This document shows, one piece after another, positions 36,346 to 47,229 of a stretch of 64,000 nucleotides of DNA (positions are counted from its first letter, which is position 1; each line of letters starts with the position of its first letter). The stretch is from an uncultured Gammaproteobacteria bacterium (lineage in GTDB: Bacteria; Pseudomonadota; Gammaproteobacteria; Steroidobacterales; UBA11654): positions 60,571 through 124,570 of the forward strand of contig CALMWC010000011.1 in assembly GCA_937801655.1 (NCBI GenBank), written 5' to 3'. Both the position numbers and the translations under genes were made by a program. The notes below the pieces were generated by a model that was not told the DNA's origin, did not search any database, and saw only the letters and a program-made list of their open reading frames with translations.

Positions 36346-37122
36346 TTAAAAATTATCTTTTCGTTTTCTTATTTCTGCAAATACTGATATATCTGAATGG
36401 CCAAGCATATCCAGCTCTTGTTTTATCTCTGACTCACTTGCTCTGAGAAAAGGATTGGTTAGTTTCTCTATGGCCACATTGGTTGGTACAGTTGGAATAT
36501 TATTCATTCTTTTTTCTTCCACTTCCTTTAATCGTTCAATTAAATCCTTATTGACAGGATCTACAGTAATAGCAAATTCAGCATTATTTTTAGTATATTC
36601 ATGGGCACAATAGAGCTGAGTTTCTTTTGGCCAATTCATAATAATATTCAGTGAGCTCCACATCTGCTTAGGTGTACCTTCAAACAAGCGACCACAACCC
36701 ATAGCAAATAATGTATCGCCTACAAAGGCTACCTTCTGGTCTTCAAAATGATACACAACATGACCCGTTGTATGCCCCGGTGTGTGGTAGCAAATTATTT
36801 TGTGGCTTCCGAAGTAAAAAACCTCTTCATGACTTACGGTTTTATCAATTCCAGGAATCCTTTTTTGATCCATTTCTGGACCTATAATTTTACAATTGGT
36901 TTTATTTTTTAGTTCAAGATTACCACCAGCATGATCATAATGATGATGTGTATTTATAATATGAGTAAGATTCCATTCTTTGAATCCAAGAGCTTGCTCA
37001 ATCGCTGAAACCTCTGGTGTATCTATTGTTGCAGTCAGTTTATTGTCATTATCATGAATCAAGAAGCCATAGTTATCAGACAGACAAGGAAACATATAAA
37101 TTTCTAGAGGTGACTGATTCAT
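36346..37122 (-). CDS. gloB: Hydroxyacylglutathione hydrolase
   Basis: 258 aa; THHHYDHAGGNLEL, TPGHTTGHVVYHF, FVGDTLFAMGCGRLFEGTP, CAHEYTKNNAEFA. Confidence 0.93.
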   Translation of the reverse strand: MNQSPLEIYMFPCLSDNYGFLIHDNDNKLTATIDTPEVSAIEQALGFKEWNLTHIINTHHHYDHAGGNLELKNKTNCKIIGPEMDQKRIPGIDKTVSHEEVFYFGSHKIICYHTPGHTTGHVVYHFEDQKVAFVGDTLFAMGCGRLFEGTPKQMWSSLNIIMNWPKETQLYCAHEYTKNNAEFAITVDPVNKDLIERLKEVEEKRMNNIPTVPTNVAIEKLTNPFLRASESEIKQELDMLGHSDISVFAEIRKRKDNF

Positions 37123-37133
37123 TTCTTATAACT

Positions 37134-37658
37134 CTACTCTTTAAGTCTAGGCATCAACTCTACCAAGTTACAGGGCCTTGTACGATGATCCAACTGCTCT
37201 GAGATAAGGAGATCCCATCCATCTTTACAAGCACCCGGAGAGCCAGGTAGGCAAAATATAAACGTTCCATTAGCAACTCCGGCAAAAGCTCTGGATTGCA
37301 ATGTTGATGTTTTAATATTTTTGTAAGAAAGCGATCTGAACATTTCACCAAAGCCATCAATGGTTTTATCCATCAAGGGTAGAATGGCTTCTGGAGTTCC
37401 ATCATGACCTGTAATACCAGTTCCTCCGGTGGTAATAATTACGTTAATGTCTTCTTGGAGAATCCATTGCGATACAATGGATCTTATTTGATAGCAATTA
37501 TCTTTACAGATTTGACGATCCATCATGACATGGTTTGCATCGGCAACTCTATTGGCCAACAGATCACCAGAATCATCTTCTTCTATCGTTCTTCGATCTG
37601 AGATAGTGAGAATGGCTATATTGACCGGTTTAAATTCTTTTTCTATTTCTTTTGACAT
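37134..37658 (-). CDS. moaB: Molybdenum cofactor biosynthesis protein B
   Basis: 174 aa; ILTISDRRTIEEDDSGDLL, VIITTGGTGITGHDGTPEAI, FCLPGSPGACKDGWDLLISEQLDHRTRPCNLVELMPR. Confidence 0.92.
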   Translation of the reverse strand: MSKEIEKEFKPVNIAILTISDRRTIEEDDSGDLLANRVADANHVMMDRQICKDNCYQIRSIVSQWILQEDINVIITTGGTGITGHDGTPEAILPLMDKTIDGFGEMFRSLSYKNIKTSTLQSRAFAGVANGTFIFCLPGSPGACKDGWDLLISEQLDHRTRPCNLVELMPRLKE

Positions 37659-37723
37659 AAGTTTAAATTATTAAGTTAACTATATTATTTTAGATCTCTT
37701 ATGTAATCCATCCTTTTAATGGA

Positions 37724-38281
37724 CTAAAAACTTGGAGGAGTGCAAGCAGAGACTATTACACAATCAATTCCTCCAGTATTTCTGAAGCGATGAGGGATAT
37801 TGCTATTAAAAAGATAGGCATCTCCAGCACCTAAAAAGTACGTTTGATCACCAACTGTTAACTCCATACGTCCTTCTAGTATTAATCCACTTTCTTCTGA
37901 TTCATGAGTGAGCATACTTTTTCCAGTATCAGCGCCAGGCTTGTATCGCTCAAGAATCATTTGTGGCTGATTATTTTTTAGATTTTGACCCACTTGTAAA
38001 TAAGAAATAAGACCACTGCCTATTTCAATTAATTCATTCTTTCTAAATACTATTTTGTTTTCTTCTGATACATCCATTGCAAAAAAATCACTAATTGAGA
38101 TTGGTACAGCATCCAGAATTTTCTTCAGCATACCTAGAGAAGGATTGGTTTTATTATTTTCTATTAATGAAATAGCCGCATTGCTTACATTTGATTTTTT
38201 GGCCAGCTGTCTTTGTGAGATGTTTCTTTCATCCCTGAGAGTTTTAAGGCGATTTGCGATGTCGATGTCTTTTTCTGGCAT
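37724..38281 (-). CDS. XRE-family HTH plus cupin transcriptional regulator
   Basis: 185 aa; RLKTLRDERNISQRQLAKKSNVSNAAISLIENNKTNPSLGMLKKIL; C-terminal cupin LILEGRMELTVGDQTYFLGAGDAYLFNSNIPHRFRN. Confidence 0.92.
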   Translation of the reverse strand: MPEKDIDIANRLKTLRDERNISQRQLAKKSNVSNAAISLIENNKTNPSLGMLKKILDAVPISISDFFAMDVSEENKIVFRKNELIEIGSGLISYLQVGQNLKNNQPQMILERYKPGADTGKSMLTHESEESGLILEGRMELTVGDQTYFLGAGDAYLFNSNIPHRFRNTGGIDCVIVSACTPPSF

Positions 38282-38423
38282 GTTAAACTGTTAAATATAT
38301 TAAACAAAAAATCTAAAATACTATTAAAAACAATTATTTATGAAAAATCAATTTAAATATTGTTAAATTTATAAAAAGGTTTAAGGTGTGCTAAATGATT
38401 AATTTCTCACAGGAATAACCGCT

Positions 38424-39740
38424 ATGACCAATCCCTTACCAAATTTAGACGCTTACTGGATGCCTTTTACAGGGAACCGATATTTTAAAAAGAATCCTAG
38501 AATGTTTAAACGGGCCAGCGGTATGTTTTATACCTCTTATGATGATGAAAAGATTTTAGATGGTATTTCAGGGTTATGGTGTTGCAATGCCGGTCATTGT
38601 CATCCTAAAATTGTAGAAGCAGTTCAAAAACAAGCAGCAACACTTGATTATGCCACCGCTTTTCAGTTAGGACATCCAACCGTTTTTAAAATGGCTGAGA
38701 AATTAACTGATATGGCTCCTGAAGGAATGAGTAAAGTTTTCTTTACAAACTCAGGTTCTGAAGCTGTTGATACAGCATTGAAAATGGCATTAGCTTACCA
38801 TCGAGTTCATGGTGAAGGTCATCGAACTAGGTTTATAGGAAGGGAGAAAGGTTATCATGGTGTGGGCTTTGGAGGTATCTCAGTGGGTGGGATGTCACCC
38901 AATAGAAAAATGTTTGGAGCTATGCTTCCAGGCGTTGATCATTTGAAGCATACCCATAACTTAGAAAAAAATGCCTTCACAAAAGGTCAACCTCAGTGGG
39001 GTGGACACTTGGCGGATGAATTGGAAGAAATCTTGATGCTGCATGATCCATCAACCGTTGCCGCTGTTATCATGGAACCCATCGCTGGTTCAGCTGGAGT
39101 TTTACTACCGCCAGCTGGGTATCTGAATAGAATCAGAGAAATTTGTGATAAACATGGAATTCTAATGATTCTAGATGAAGTGATTACAGGTTTTGGTCGA
39201 ACTGGACATAGTTTTGGAGCAGAGGCATTTAATGTAAGTCCTGATTTGATGACTATTGCCAAGGGGATGACTAGTGGGATGGTACCCATGGGTGGAGTCC
39301 TAGTTAAAGAAGATATTTACCAAGCATTTATGGAGGGTCCTGATGATGCGATTGAATTTTTCCATGGTTATACCTATTCAGGGCATCCATTGGCTGCAGC
39401 AGCTGGATTAGCAGCTTTGAATGTTTATGAGGAGGAAGGGTTATTTGATAATGCTAAGAATCTAGCACCAGTTCTTGAGGAAGAACTCCAAACTGTTAAA
39501 GATTCCCCGCATGTCATTGATATCAGGAATTATGGAATGCTTGGTGCAATTGAGCTGCAACCCATAGAAGGAAAACCTACAGCAAGAGCTATGAATGCTT
39601 TCAGAGAATGCTTTGCGAAAGGAGTTCTTGTTAGAACCACTGGAGATAATATAGCTTTATGCCCCCCCTTGATTGCCAATGAAGAACAGATTCGAACTGT
39701 CATTAATACAGTAAAAGAGTCACTGGATTTAATTGACTAA
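38424..39740 (+). CDS. Class III omega-amino acid (beta-alanine)-pyruvate aminotransferase
   Basis: 438 aa; LDAYWMPFTGNRYFKKNPRMFKRASGMFYTS, LDGISGLWCCNAGHCHPKI, ILDEVITGFGRTGHSFGAEAFNVSPDLMTIAKGMTSG. Confidence 0.9.
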   Translation: MTNPLPNLDAYWMPFTGNRYFKKNPRMFKRASGMFYTSYDDEKILDGISGLWCCNAGHCHPKIVEAVQKQAATLDYATAFQLGHPTVFKMAEKLTDMAPEGMSKVFFTNSGSEAVDTALKMALAYHRVHGEGHRTRFIGREKGYHGVGFGGISVGGMSPNRKMFGAMLPGVDHLKHTHNLEKNAFTKGQPQWGGHLADELEEILMLHDPSTVAAVIMEPIAGSAGVLLPPAGYLNRIREICDKHGILMILDEVITGFGRTGHSFGAEAFNVSPDLMTIAKGMTSGMVPMGGVLVKEDIYQAFMEGPDDAIEFFHGYTYSGHPLAAAAGLAALNVYEEEGLFDNAKNLAPVLEEELQTVKDSPHVIDIRNYGMLGAIELQPIEGKPTARAMNAFRECFAKGVLVRTTGDNIALCPPLIANEEQIRTVINTVKESLDLID

Positions 39741-39755
39741 AACTTTATTACTACT

Positions 39756-41252
39756 ATGAAAATTATCAATCATTGGATTAATGGTGCTTATGAGTCTTCA
39801 AGCTCGGATCGTAAAGGTGAAATTTTTAATCCTGCTTCTGGTGAAGTTATTGCTGAATTGCCCATGGGCAATGCGGAGGACTTAGAGAAAGCAGTTGTTT
39901 CCGCTGGCAATGCTTTTCTTGTTTGGTCAAAATCATCGCTTACTAAACGAACTCAGATCATGTTTCGATACAAGCAATTGCTTGAAGAGAATCGTGAGAT
40001 ATTAACTCAATTAATTAATTTGGAGCATGGAAAAGTCCTTTCTGATGCAGCAGGGTCATTACAAAGAGGCATTGAGGTTGTTGATTTTGCTTGTGGTATA
40101 CCACATCTTTTGAAAGGAGAGTTCAGTGAACAAGTAGGCACAGGTGTGGATTGCTACAGCACTAGACAGCCGATAGGAATCTGTGCTGGCGTTACACCTT
40201 TTAATTTCCCAGCGATGGTTCCGATGTGGATGTTTCCAATTGCAATCATGTGTGGCAATACTTTTATTCTCAAGCCATCAGAGAAAGATCCATCATGTGC
40301 GATGAAGTTAGCCGAGCTCATGACAGAAGCAGGATTGCCAGATGGTGTTTTTAATCTGTTACATGGGGACAAAGAAATGGTCGATGCCATTCTTGATCAT
40401 AGAGAAATTAAAACATTTAGTTTTGTTGGCTCAACGCCAGTAGCACAATATGTTCATAGCAAGGCCTCAGCAAATGGTAAGAGAGTGCAGGCTTTAGGTG
40501 GCGCTAAAAATCATGCGATTGTATTGCCTGATGCTGATATGGAGCAAACCGCGAATGCCATTATTGGGGCCGCTTATGGTTCAGCGGGTGAAAGATGCAT
40601 GGCTATCTCAGTTGTTGTTGCAGTGGACTCTATTGCGGATCAATTAAGAGATTTATTAGTCACAAAAGCCAATGCTCTTAATGTTGGGCCAGGAGATGAT
40701 GATAAAAATGATATGGGGCCATTGATCACTGCTGAACATAAGCAGAAAGTTTTACAATACATTGCAGATGGAGTTAGCTCCAATGCTGAACTAGTGCTTG
40801 ATGGTCGGTCGCATCCCATTACCTCTGAAAACCCTGGGTTTTTTATAGGGCCTACTTTGTTTGACCATGTAAAAACAGATATGAAAATATATTTGGAAGA
40901 GATATTTGGGCCAGTTTTAGTTGTAGTGAGAGTGAAAGATTTTGAAGAAGGCATTACTTTGGCAAACGATCATCAATTTGGCAATGGTGTTGCACTGTTC
41001 ACTTCAAAAGGATCTTATGCGAGAGAGTTTGTTAATAGAGTGCAAGTGGGAATGGTTGGTATTAATGTGGCTATCCCAGTTCCATTATCTTTTTATAGTT
41101 TTGGAGGGTGGAAGGATTCCATTTATGGTGACTCCAATATTTATGGAGAAGAAGGCATAAGATTTTACACCAGAATAAAAACCGTAACGACAAGATGGCC
41201 AGACATTAAAGAAGAGAGCAAATTAGATCTTTCAATGCCAGTAATTGAATAG
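39756..41252 (+). CDS. mmsA: CoA-acylating methylmalonate-semialdehyde/malonate-semialdehyde dehydrogenase
   Basis: 498 aa; QPIGICAGVTPFNFPAMVPMWMFPIAIMCGNTFILKPSEKDP, GAAYGSAGERCMAISVVVAV, YTRIKTVTTRW. Confidence 0.93.
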   Translation: MKIINHWINGAYESSSSDRKGEIFNPASGEVIAELPMGNAEDLEKAVVSAGNAFLVWSKSSLTKRTQIMFRYKQLLEENREILTQLINLEHGKVLSDAAGSLQRGIEVVDFACGIPHLLKGEFSEQVGTGVDCYSTRQPIGICAGVTPFNFPAMVPMWMFPIAIMCGNTFILKPSEKDPSCAMKLAELMTEAGLPDGVFNLLHGDKEMVDAILDHREIKTFSFVGSTPVAQYVHSKASANGKRVQALGGAKNHAIVLPDADMEQTANAIIGAAYGSAGERCMAISVVVAVDSIADQLRDLLVTKANALNVGPGDDDKNDMGPLITAEHKQKVLQYIADGVSSNAELVLDGRSHPITSENPGFFIGPTLFDHVKTDMKIYLEEIFGPVLVVVRVKDFEEGITLANDHQFGNGVALFTSKGSYAREFVNRVQVGMVGINVAIPVPLSFYSFGGWKDSIYGDSNIYGEEGIRFYTRIKTVTTRWPDIKEESKLDLSMPVIE

Positions 41253-41261
41253 GAGAAGACA

Positions 41262-42383
41262 ATGTTAATAGGGGTACCTAAAGAGATTAAACCCGATGAA
41301 TACAGAATTGGATTAACACCAGAGAGTGTCAAAGTCATCACGGATGATGGACACGAAGTTATGATTTTATCCGATGCCGGCCTTGGCATTGGTAAAACCA
41401 ATGAAGAGTATCAAAACAATGGTGCAATCATTATTGATACTCGGGAAGAGATATTTGAAAAAGCTGACATGATCGTTAAGGTCAAAGAACCTCAGCTGGA
41501 TGAATGCGCTTTATTGAATGAAGATCAAATTTTATTCACATATCTTCATTTGGCCCCAGATCCAGAACAAATTAAAGCTTTGCTTGATTCTGGTTCAAAA
41601 GCCATTGCTTATGAATCGGTTAAGGGTAAGGATGGCTCATACCCATTGTTAACTCCGATGAGTGAGGTGGCTGGCAGAATGGCAGTTCAAGCAGGAGCCA
41701 GTTGTTTAGAAAAAGCCAAAGGCGGTTCTGGTATTCTTATTGGCGGTGTCACTGGTGTGAAATCTGCAAATGTGGTTGTCATTGGTGGCGGTGTAGTAGG
41801 ACTTAATTCCATTGAGATTGCGATTGGGATGAAGGCTAATGTTACAGTTTTAGATAAATCAGCAGAGCGTCTGGATTACCTAGAGACAGTTTTTGGCGAT
41901 GACTTAAATGCTGTTATTGCAAATAAAGAAAACAATGAAACATTTATTAGTGCAGCAGATTTATTGATAGGCGCTGTTCTTATTCCCGGTGCTTCGGCAC
42001 CAAAAATTGTGACCAGAGAATTACTGTTAAAAATGAAAAAAGGTTCAGTCTTCGTTGATGTTGCTATCGACCAAGGAGGCTGTGCTGAGACCAGTCATGC
42101 AACGACTCATTCCAATCCTACTTATACAGAAGAAGGTATTCTGCATTATTGTGTGGCTAACATGCCAGGTGCAGTGCCACTAACTTCAACCTATGCTTTA
42201 AATAATGCGACGTTGCCTTATGTACAGACATTAGCCAATTTTGGATTCAAGGAAGCATTAACTAGAGACGAAGGATTAAGGTCGGGATTGAATGTCTGCA
42301 ATGGTGAGCTCACCCTTGAAGCTGTTGCAAAAGAGCATAATTATAAATTTAAAGATCCAGCTACTATTCTTGCTGCTCTTTAA
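41262..42383 (+). CDS. ald: Alanine dehydrogenase
   Basis: 373 aa; MLIGVPKEIKPDEYRIGLTPESV, LFTYLHLAPD, VDVAIDQGGCAETSHATTHSNPTY. Confidence 0.95.
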   Translation: MLIGVPKEIKPDEYRIGLTPESVKVITDDGHEVMILSDAGLGIGKTNEEYQNNGAIIIDTREEIFEKADMIVKVKEPQLDECALLNEDQILFTYLHLAPDPEQIKALLDSGSKAIAYESVKGKDGSYPLLTPMSEVAGRMAVQAGASCLEKAKGGSGILIGGVTGVKSANVVVIGGGVVGLNSIEIAIGMKANVTVLDKSAERLDYLETVFGDDLNAVIANKENNETFISAADLLIGAVLIPGASAPKIVTRELLLKMKKGSVFVDVAIDQGGCAETSHATTHSNPTYTEEGILHYCVANMPGAVPLTSTYALNNATLPYVQTLANFGFKEALTRDEGLRSGLNVCNGELTLEAVAKEHNYKFKDPATILAAL

Positions 42384-42397
42384 TTTATAATAGCTTT

Positions 42398-43438
42398 ATG
42401 ACAACAAAGAAAATTTCATATCTGACACCTATTCGAGATAGCTTAGGTAGACCCTTAAAAGATCTCAGAATATCCGTTATGGATCGATGCAACTTCAGGT
42501 GCACATATTGCATGCCTGAAGAGAAATACCATTCTGCTTTCAAGTTTTTAGCCTCTAAGGATCGTCTTAATTTTGAACAATTAAATCGATTGACTAGAAT
42601 TTTTGTGAAATTGGGAGTTCAAAAAATTAGAGTCACTGGTGGAGAGCCTTTATTGAGAGTCAATCTTACTGATCTAATAGGCGATATAACGAGAATTGAT
42701 GGCGTTGAAGACATTGCTATTACTACGAATGGAGTTCTTTTATCCAAATATGCTTATGAGTTAAAAGCTGCTGGATTGAATCGCATTACTGTGAGTTTAG
42801 ACTCAATTGATGCCGACGAATTTAAACTAATGACTGGTGGAAGAGGTTCCTTGGAAAGAGTTCTGAAAGGTATTGATGAGGCAGCTATGGCTGGCTTTAA
42901 AAATATTAAAGTTAATGCAGTTATTAAAAAAGGTGTAAATGATAAAAATATTTTAAAAATGGTTGAGTATTTTAGATCAAAATCCATTATTTTAAGATTC
43001 ATTGAATACATGGATGTAGGCAATATTAATCATTGGCAACAGGAAGAAACTCTAGCTAGCAAAGAAATAATTAAGATGATATCTGAACGATGGCCAATAG
43101 CACCAATCAATGAGAACTATCAAGGTGAGGTTGCATCAAGGTATCAATTTGATGATGGACAAGGCGAGATCGGCTTCATTTCATCAGTCACTAAGCCTTT
43201 CTGCAGTGATTGTACAAGAGCAAGACTCTCATCTGATGGCAAACTTTATAATTGCTTATTTGCTTCACAAGGCGTTGATCTGAGAGCTTGGCTCGAAGAA
43301 GGTATGAGTAATGATGAAATTGAGTCTAAAATTATAGAGATCTGGAATAAACGAGAAGATCGTTATAGTGAGCTTCGATTAGCTAATAAAAATGATCCAA
43401 GCAAAGAGAAAGTAGAAATGTATTACATAGGAGGTTAA
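42398..43438 (+). CDS. moaA: GTP 3',8-cyclase
   Basis: 346 aa; DRCNFRCTYCMPEE radical SAM CxxxCxxC, RVTGGEPLLR, FCSDCTRARLSSDGKLYNCLF. Confidence 0.96.
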   Translation: MTTKKISYLTPIRDSLGRPLKDLRISVMDRCNFRCTYCMPEEKYHSAFKFLASKDRLNFEQLNRLTRIFVKLGVQKIRVTGGEPLLRVNLTDLIGDITRIDGVEDIAITTNGVLLSKYAYELKAAGLNRITVSLDSIDADEFKLMTGGRGSLERVLKGIDEAAMAGFKNIKVNAVIKKGVNDKNILKMVEYFRSKSIILRFIEYMDVGNINHWQQEETLASKEIIKMISERWPIAPINENYQGEVASRYQFDDGQGEIGFISSVTKPFCSDCTRARLSSDGKLYNCLFASQGVDLRAWLEEGMSNDEIESKIIEIWNKREDRYSELRLANKNDPSKEKVEMYYIGG

Positions 43439-43473
43439 ATTAGTATGAAACTAAAGATGAAAGGAAAATTGCA

Positions 43474-45111
43474 ATGAAAGACTTAATGATGGATACACCT
43501 CTTACTATTACTTCATTAATGGAGCATGCTGAAAGAAATTTTCCTACACGAGAGATTGTTTCTGTTTCCTCTGATAACCCAAACTTTAGATACACTTATA
43601 AAGAGGCATTTACGAGAACCAGGCAATTAGCTAATGCTCTAAATTCTTTAGGTATTTCTCTTGGTGACCATGTAGGGACTCTAGCTTGGAATGACCATCG
43701 ACATTTTGAGTTGTATTATGCTATTTCTTGTTCAGGTGCAGTGTGTCATACCGTTAACCCAAGATTATTTCCTGAACAGCTGGTCTACATTATTAATCAT
43801 GCAGAAGATCAAGTTATTTTTTGTGACCCTATGTTTGTACCTATTTTAGAGAATATTCAAGACCAACTGACAATCACTAAACATTTTATTGTGCTCACAT
43901 CAGAGGAGCAGATGCCAGAGTCTTCTCTTCCTGGACTGCTATGCTATGAAACTCTTTTAGCTCAAGAGACAAGTGATTTTGATTGGCCCGATTTGGATGA
44001 AAGAACCCCATGTTCTATGTGCTATACATCCGGTACTACAGGCAATCCAAAAGGCGTCCTTTATCATCATCGCTCTACTATTTTACACACATACGCTCAA
44101 GCGATGCCGGATGTCTTTGGAGTATCAGCAAGCGATTGTATTCTACCTATCGTCCCCATGTTCCATGTGAACGCTTGGGGTTCAATTTATGTGGGTCCAA
44201 TGACTGGCACTAAAATTGTGCTTCCAGGAGCAAAGATGGGTGATGGTGAAACACTTCAGCATTTAATCGAAACAGAAGCCATAACCGTTTCTATGGGAGT
44301 GCCTACAGTATGGTTAAATTTGCTTGCCTATTTAAATGAAACAGGAAAATCAGTAGCCACTCTTAAACGTCTTTATGTTGGAGGCGCTGCTTGCCCATCG
44401 ACTGTTATTACAGAAATGAAGGATAAATATGATGTCGACGTTCATGTTGCTTGGGGAATGACTGAAATGAGCCCATTAGGAACAGTGAATATGTTTAAGC
44501 CTGGTATGGAGGGTTTAGAAGGAGAAGAACTGCTTGAAGCTAAATTAAAAGCAGGGCGAGGAGTCTATGGTGTTGAGATGAAGATCACCGATGACGAAAA
44601 CAATGAACTCCCTTGGGATGGGGTTGCGTTTGGCAGTCTCAAAGTCAGAGGACCGTGGGTATTAAGTGACTACTTTAAAGCTGAACCTGGAACCACTCTT
44701 GAGGAGGATGGATGGTTTGAAACAGGTGATGTTGCTACTATAGATAAAATGGGCTTCATGGCAATCACTGATCGAACCAAGGATGTGATCAAATCTGGTG
44801 GTGAATGGATCAGCTCAATTGATTTAGAAAACACAGCCACAGATCATCCCAAAGTAGCAGAATCTGCAGTGATTGGTGTTTATCATCCTCAGTGGACAGA
44901 ACGACCACTCTTATTGGTGCAACTCAAAGAAGGCGAAGAGGTTACTAAAGAAGAGATCTTGGAATGGTATGACGGTAAAGTAGCAAAGTGGTGGATTCCT
45001 GATGATGTCGTGTTTGTAGAATCATTGCCACACACAGCCACAGGAAAAATTCAGAAATTTGAACTGAGGCAAGAGTACAAAGATTATAAGTTGCCTGAAG
45101 TTGATGCATAA
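43474..45111 (+). CDS. AMP-dependent long-chain acyl-CoA synthetase family
   Basis: 545 aa; [65 protein letters not shown]. Confidence 0.92.
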   Translation: MKDLMMDTPLTITSLMEHAERNFPTREIVSVSSDNPNFRYTYKEAFTRTRQLANALNSLGISLGDHVGTLAWNDHRHFELYYAISCSGAVCHTVNPRLFPEQLVYIINHAEDQVIFCDPMFVPILENIQDQLTITKHFIVLTSEEQMPESSLPGLLCYETLLAQETSDFDWPDLDERTPCSMCYTSGTTGNPKGVLYHHRSTILHTYAQAMPDVFGVSASDCILPIVPMFHVNAWGSIYVGPMTGTKIVLPGAKMGDGETLQHLIETEAITVSMGVPTVWLNLLAYLNETGKSVATLKRLYVGGAACPSTVITEMKDKYDVDVHVAWGMTEMSPLGTVNMFKPGMEGLEGEELLEAKLKAGRGVYGVEMKITDDENNELPWDGVAFGSLKVRGPWVLSDYFKAEPGTTLEEDGWFETGDVATIDKMGFMAITDRTKDVIKSGGEWISSIDLENTATDHPKVAESAVIGVYHPQWTERPLLLVQLKEGEEVTKEEILEWYDGKVAKWWIPDDVVFVESLPHTATGKIQKFELRQEYKDYKLPEVDA

Positions 45112-45129
45112 TATTAAGGTTTTTAATCT

Positions 45130-45966
45130 TTGAAAAAATCAACTCGTATTACTGTTCATAAAAATACTGAAGGTATTGTTAAAGAAATATCGGATGAGGT
45201 TGCTATTGAGGAGCCATTGGAATTTAGTCTCTGCTTTGGCCCCACTGCATCAAGGTCCAATAAAAATATTGCTATTACAATGAGAACCCCTGGCAATGAT
45301 TTTGAGTTAGCAATGGGTTTTTTATTCTCTGAAGGTGTCATCAGTAATAAAAACGATATTATCAAGGTATCCAGAAATGATGGATTGGACGATGATTCTA
45401 ATTTAGAGAATACTGTATTGATTGAACTCAATGAGTCTGTGCAACTCGATCCGGATAAGATTCGAAATTTTTATATTAATTCATCCTGTGGTATTTGTGG
45501 CAGTTCAATGGTGGAAGGCATCTCTAAGATACAGTCGATGGATAGCAATGCGAGTAGTCTAGCAATTGACGAATCCATATTAAGGCAGCTCCCTAAGAAA
45601 CTAAGACAAAAGCAAGATGCATTTGGTATCACCGGTGGACTTCATGCATCGGCTCTTTTTAACATTAAGGGAGAGATACTCAGTTTATTTGAAGATGTGG
45701 GTCGTCATAACGCATTGGATAAATTAATTGGCAAGCAGATAAATGAAAATGCATTACCGCTTTCTAGTTTTGGTTTAATGCTGAGTGGTAGAACCAGTTT
45801 TGAGTTAGTGCATAAATCAGCGTTAGCAGGTATTCCTTTGATAGTAGCAATTGGTGCGCCTTCAAGTTTAGCAATTGAGGCCGCTTGGGAGTATGAAATT
45901 ACCTTAGTTGGTTTTCTGAACTCAGAACGATTTAATATTTACTCCTATCCAAAGAGAATAATTTAA
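45130..45966 (+). CDS. fdhD: Formate dehydrogenase accessory sulfurtransferase
   Basis: 278 aa; MRTPGNDFELAMGFLFSEGVI, INSSCGICGSSM, GGLHASALFNIKGEILSLFEDVGRHNALDKLIG. Confidence 0.95.
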   Translation: MKKSTRITVHKNTEGIVKEISDEVAIEEPLEFSLCFGPTASRSNKNIAITMRTPGNDFELAMGFLFSEGVISNKNDIIKVSRNDGLDDDSNLENTVLIELNESVQLDPDKIRNFYINSSCGICGSSMVEGISKIQSMDSNASSLAIDESILRQLPKKLRQKQDAFGITGGLHASALFNIKGEILSLFEDVGRHNALDKLIGKQINENALPLSSFGLMLSGRTSFELVHKSALAGIPLIVAIGAPSSLAIEAAWEYEITLVGFLNSERFNIYSYPKRII

Positions 45967-45979
45967 AGATAGAACAAGA

Positions 45980-46738
45980 ATGAATTTAGAATTATCCATT
46001 CTACTCACTTTATTTGCCTTATCAGTTGGAAGTTTTGTTAATACTTTTATTTATAGATTCCCATTGATTGATAGCAATCAGAATCTTGATTTATTCAAGC
46101 CAAGATCATTTTGTCCTAAATGCAAGAGTCGCTTGAAACCATTTATGTTGATTCCAATTATTAGTTACATTTATCTCAAGGGGACATGTAGTTTTTGTAA
46201 AGAAAAGATAGAGATTTCATATCCATTAAATGAAGTTATTCATTTGTTGACTATGATAGCCATATTATTCAGTGTTCCAATAGGTATAAATAGCATTATT
46301 GTTTTTGTTTTATTCTCCATTCTCTATACTCAAATGGTTTTAGATTATAAGTATTTCTTATTATCCATTTCACTCAATGTCTTACTAATAGTTGCAGGCT
46401 TGGTCCTAAATTATGGCTTTAATTATTTCACTTCATTTGAAGAATCACTTTTAGGCATGATCATTGGATATGGCTCTTTGTGGCTTATTAACGCTGTATT
46501 CCATTGGTTAAAAAAGGAGCAAGGGATTGGAGGGGGGGATTTTCTTCTATTTGCGGGGTGTGGCAGTATTTTTGGATTATTTTCTTTGGGCCCTATTTTA
46601 CTAATGGGCTCCTCTGCTTCACTTTTATTATTTGCACTTAATAAAAGAAAATCTGGAAGAAAAATACCCCTTGGAACTGGGTTGGCTTTTGCTGCCATAA
46701 CCTATTATTTGATCTTAAGGTTTTCCATCTTTCTATAA
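45980..46738 (+). CDS. gspO: Prepilin peptidase
   Basis: 252 aa; GSFVNTFIYRFP, RSFCPKCKSRLKPF...CSFCKEKIEISYPLNE, VLDYKYFLLS, GGGDFLLFAGCGS. Confidence 0.88.
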   Translation: MNLELSILLTLFALSVGSFVNTFIYRFPLIDSNQNLDLFKPRSFCPKCKSRLKPFMLIPIISYIYLKGTCSFCKEKIEISYPLNEVIHLLTMIAILFSVPIGINSIIVFVLFSILYTQMVLDYKYFLLSISLNVLLIVAGLVLNYGFNYFTSFEESLLGMIIGYGSLWLINAVFHWLKKEQGIGGGDFLLFAGCGSIFGLFSLGPILLMGSSASLLLFALNKRKSGRKIPLGTGLAFAAITYYLILRFSIFL

Positions 46739-46830
46739 CAATGAAACCTAAATTGATATTCCTACCATTAATGCAAAAAAGTTGTAATACTATCTTTAAA
46801 TATTTCTTTTTGTCATCAAGTTAGAATTCT

Positions 46831-47229
46831 ATGAACATTATTAAAACGAAGAAAATTATAATTTTTTTACTTTCATTTTTTGCAATCGTTATGGCTGTAA
46901 TTACGATAAATAATATTATGCTGTACCCCAATATATCAGCTATAGATTTGAGTAGAATTAATCCAACTGAGCTTTCAAGTATCCAAGTTTCAAATTCACA
47001 AATAAACACCTCAACAGATTCTAATTTTAATTATGAACTGGTAGGTTTTAGATTAGATAATAGGGGTTTAAATTCTTCTGTAATTGTGAAAAGAAACAAC
47101 CAAGAATTTGTTATTCAAAAAGGAGACTTATTGGAGAATAAGTATTTACTCACTAGCGTTAATAAAAACAATATTAACTTCAGCTATTTGGGTAAAGACT
47201 ATCAAATTGAAAATAACTTAACCGAATGA
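46831..47229 (+). CDS. gspC: Type II secretion protein GspC-like (no PDZ)
   Basis: 132 aa; N-terminal TM, HR-like domain (NYELVGFRLDNRGLNSSVIVKRNNQEFVIQKGDLLENKYLLTSV), directly upstream of gspD. Confidence 0.75.
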   Translation: MNIIKTKKIIIFLLSFFAIVMAVITINNIMLYPNISAIDLSRINPTELSSIQVSNSQINTSTDSNFNYELVGFRLDNRGLNSSVIVKRNNQEFVIQKGDLLENKYLLTSVNKNNINFSYLGKDYQIENNLTE

